From assembly GCA_017478205.1 (NCBI GenBank), contig JAFVDZ010000024.1, positions 1 to 64,000 of the forward strand: DNA of 64,000 bases, written 5' to 3'. The position numbers and the translations under genes are program-made. This stretch comes from Spirochaetales bacterium. GTDB taxonomy: Bacteria > Spirochaetota > Spirochaetia > Sphaerochaetales > Sphaerochaetaceae. The notes beneath the pieces are model-generated. The model saw only the letters and a program-made list of their open reading frames with translations. It was not told the DNA's origin and ran no database searches. Positions 62,068 to 64,000 of this stretch are shown piece by piece (position 1 is the first letter of the stretch; every line of letters starts with the position of its first letter).

Positions 62068-64000
62068 TGGCACACGCAACCAAACTCTTTGATCAGAATT
62101 TTATCGAATATGCCTCCTATGTTATCAGGGATAGAGCAATCCCTGATATCACTGATGGCTTCAAGCCAGTACAGAGAAGAATCATCCACACACTCATCGA
62201 AATGGATGATGGACGCTTTCACAAGGTTGCAGGTGTCGTTGGTGCTGTAATGAAGTACCACCCACATGGGGATGCTTCAATAAACGATGCTTTGGTAAAC
62301 TTGGCAAATTGTGACCTCCTTATTGAGGGCCAGGGAAACTTTGGTAATGCTCTCACTGGAGACCCTGCAGCTGCAGGAAGATATATCGAGTGTCGCCTGC
62401 TTCCAATTGCAAAGAAGATTCTCTACTCTCCCGAGATAACTGAATACGTAGACTCATATGATGGCAGAAACAAGGAACCTGTTGTCTTCCAGGCCAAGAT
62501 TCCTATTGTTGTCATCCAGGGAACCAGTGGTATCGCAGTAGGTATGAGGACTGATATTCTTCCTCACAACCTGATCGAAGTTCTCGATGCAGAAGCTGCT
62601 GTGTTGAGGGGAGAGGATATCGAGCTCTTCCCAGACTTTGCAAGCGGTGGCATCATGGATGTTTCAGGCTATGATGATGGAAAAGGCTATGTAACAGTCA
62701 GAGCAAGGCTCGATGTTTCAGACCCAAAGAAGGTTGTAATCACAGAGCTTCCATATGGTGTAACCACTGAGCAGATGATCGATTCCATCAAGGAAGCAAA
62801 TGACCTTGGAAAGCTCCATATCGCAAGAGTTGATGATTACACAGCTGAACAGGTAAACATTGAAATCTCCCTCCAGAGGAACACATACGCTAGCGATATT
62901 GTCGATGCACTGTATGCATATACAAAGTGCGAGACCAAAATCAGCGTAAACCCAATTGTAATCGATGGTGAACTTCCTAGGATTGTAGGAATCTCTGAAA
63001 TGGTCCGCTTCCATTCAGAACATCTTCTCAAGGTTCTCCAAAGAGAGCAGGAGATAGAGAAGGATCACTTGAGAGAGAAGCTCCATGCAAGGACTCTTGA
63101 GAGAATCTTTGTCGAAGAGAGAATCTATAAGAAGATCGAGAACAAGACTACAGAGGAAGCTGTAAAAAAGGCTGTAGTTCAGGGCTTCAAGCCTTTTGAG
63201 GAGAGCCTGATAAGGCCTATCAACGATGATGATATCGACCGTCTTTTGAAGATACCTATCAGGAGAATCTCTCTCTTTGATATGAGCAAGAACCTTGGTG
63301 AGATTGCAACTCTGAATGAGGGTATAGAGCAGTGTGATTACAACATTGCACATATCACAGAGTTCGGTCTCAAATACCTTGAAGAGGTCAAGGAGATGGC
63401 TGTAAAGACCCATGATAGGTCAAGAAAGACTGAAATAAGCAGCTATCAGGCTCTCGATATCAAGAGTGTCGCTGTTAGAAATCTTGAGCTCAAGTATGAT
63501 CAGGAAACTGGATATATCGGAACCAATCTGAAAACAGGTGAAGTTCTTTTGAAGGTCAGCCCTTATGACAAGGTCTTCTATATGAAGAAGGATGGCTCAT
63601 ACAGAGTTGTCAATGTTTCTGAAAAGGATTTTGTTGGTACTGAAGGTCTGTTCTACTGGAGTATTGCAGAAAAGGACGAGATCGCGAAGATTCCATTTAC
63701 TGTAATATACAAAGAGAATGTCTCCAAGTTCTATTTTATCAAGAGATTCAACATAAACTCCTTCCAGACAGGAAAGCTCTATTCTGTCATTCCGGATGGA
63801 AAGTTCAAGCTTGTAAAGCTGTCTATGTATGAGAATGCTATAATCACAGCCAAGTATAAGCCAGGCTGTGGCTACAGAGTGCTTGAGGAGACATTCCGAT
63901 TTGCAGACTTTGCTGTGAGGAAATCAAGCCAGGTCTCAGGCAACAAGCTTATTACAAAGCAGCTTGCTAGCCTGACACTCAAGGAAGTAAAGGACTCCTT
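62067..64000 (+). CDS. parC: DNA topoisomerase IV subunit A, cut by the window edge
   Basis: ATG 62067 overlaps the parE stop by one base (TGATG). The visible 644 codons are open to the right edge. It begins MAHATKLFDQNFIEYASYVI, has [12 protein letters not shown] (Ala70 at the Ser83 position), the catalytic Tyr in DPAAAGRYIECR, and a beta-pinwheel-like C-terminal part starting near residue 470. No GyrA box was seen in the visible part, in contrast to the gyrA gene, which fits topoisomerase IV. Both topoisomerases are thus encoded within 45 kb around the origin. Confidence 0.92.
   Translation, partial: MAHATKLFDQNFIEYASYVIRDRAIPDITDGFKPVQRRIIHTLIEMDDGRFHKVAGVVGAVMKYHPHGDASINDALVNLANCDLLIEGQGNFGNALTGDPAAAGRYIECRLLPIAKKILYSPEITEYVDSYDGRNKEPVVFQAKIPIVVIQGTSGIAVGMRTDILPHNLIEVLDAEAAVLRGEDIELFPDFASGGIMDVSGYDDGKGYVTVRARLDVSDPKKVVITELPYGVTTEQMIDSIKEANDLGKLHIARVDDYTAEQVNIEISLQRNTYASDIVDALYAYTKCETKISVNPIVIDGELPRIVGISEMVRFHSEHLLKVLQREQEIEKDHLREKLHARTLERIFVEERIYKKIENKTTEEAVKKAVVQGFKPFEESLIRPINDDDIDRLLKIPIRRISLFDMSKNLGEIATLNEGIEQCDYNIAHITEFGLKYLEEVKEMAVKTHDRSRKTEISSYQALDIKSVAVRNLELKYDQETGYIGTNLKTGEVLLKVSPYDKVFYMKKDGSYRVVNVSEKDFVGTEGLFYWSIAEKDEIAKIPFTVIYKENVSKFYFIKRFNINSFQTGKLYSVIPDGKFKLVKLSMYENAIITAKYKPGCGYRVLEETFRFADFAVRKSSQVSGNKLITKQLASLTLKEVKDS

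Overview
The window reads as origin-proximal chromosome of an anaerobic, host-associated spirochaete of modest GC content. This is an inference from several things: a cyclophilin-FKBP fusion of the kind described in Treponema, a MurA with Asp in place of the catalytic Cys (as in Borrelia), a spirochaete-style lipobox, a flavodiiron protein, TAXI-TRAP transport, and the order parB-parA / nfu / gyrA-gyrB / dnaA-dnaN-recF-DUF721-rpmH-rnpA-yidC-jag. No rRNA gene, intact tRNA gene, CRISPR array, insertion sequence or prophage was seen.

Layout. 1-680: two diverged copies of the 3' end of an Rpn/PD-(D/E)XK nuclease-type gene, each with its own terminator. 815-8600: a toroid-fold glycosidase, a lipid kinase, nagA-pepD, a flavodiiron protein and a TraB-family membrane protein. 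8668-13032: an IclR regulator with a hexarate (galactarate/glucarate type) degradation set. 13218-17893: an alpha/beta hydrolase, radA, the immunophilin fusion and parB-parA. 18009-20266: nfu, then a 2 kb gene-free stretch with eight perfect parS sites. 20267-24845: gyrA and gyrB. 25085-32461: dnaA, oriC, dnaN, recF, DUF721, rpmH, rnpA, yidC, jag. 32630-42335: pfkB-type kinase, murA, rsmE, a C-terminal processing protease, lgt, an Xaa-Pro aminopeptidase, gpmI, and a second cluster of DnaA-box-like 9-mers (35284-35544). 42336-42845: a gene-poor stretch with hairpins, one of which has exactly the shape of a tRNA acceptor/T-arm minihelix. 42846-48888: a TAXI-TRAP transporter with a divergent LysR regulator, then an SDF-type symporter. 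48948-57568: a 1116-residue GH13 protein, pth, nth, a DAHP synthase-prephenate dehydratase fusion, a lipoprotein and sdaA. 57629-64000: leuS and, divergently, parE-parC of topoisomerase IV; parC runs off the window.

How it works together. ParA, ParB and nine perfect parS sites (eight of them clustered), gyrase, DnaA, an oriC with a DnaA-trio-like element and the replication clamp form one segregation/replication-start unit. Gene direction flips at gyrB/dnaA, which puts the origin in or next to the dnaA-dnaN spacer.

The most striking pattern is not in the proteins. Sixteen genes have a sigma70-type promoter whose -10 hexamer ends only 6-9 bases (mostly 6-7) before the start codon, with no Shine-Dalgarno sequence. 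In most, a TTGAAA-like -35 lies exactly 17 bases upstream of the -10. If these promoters are used, the mRNAs begin at or within a few bases of the start codon. The other genes (dnaA, dnaN, rpmH, yidC, the hexarate genes, the TAXI protein and so on) carry ordinary ribosome binding sites, so leaderless and leadered genes are mixed.
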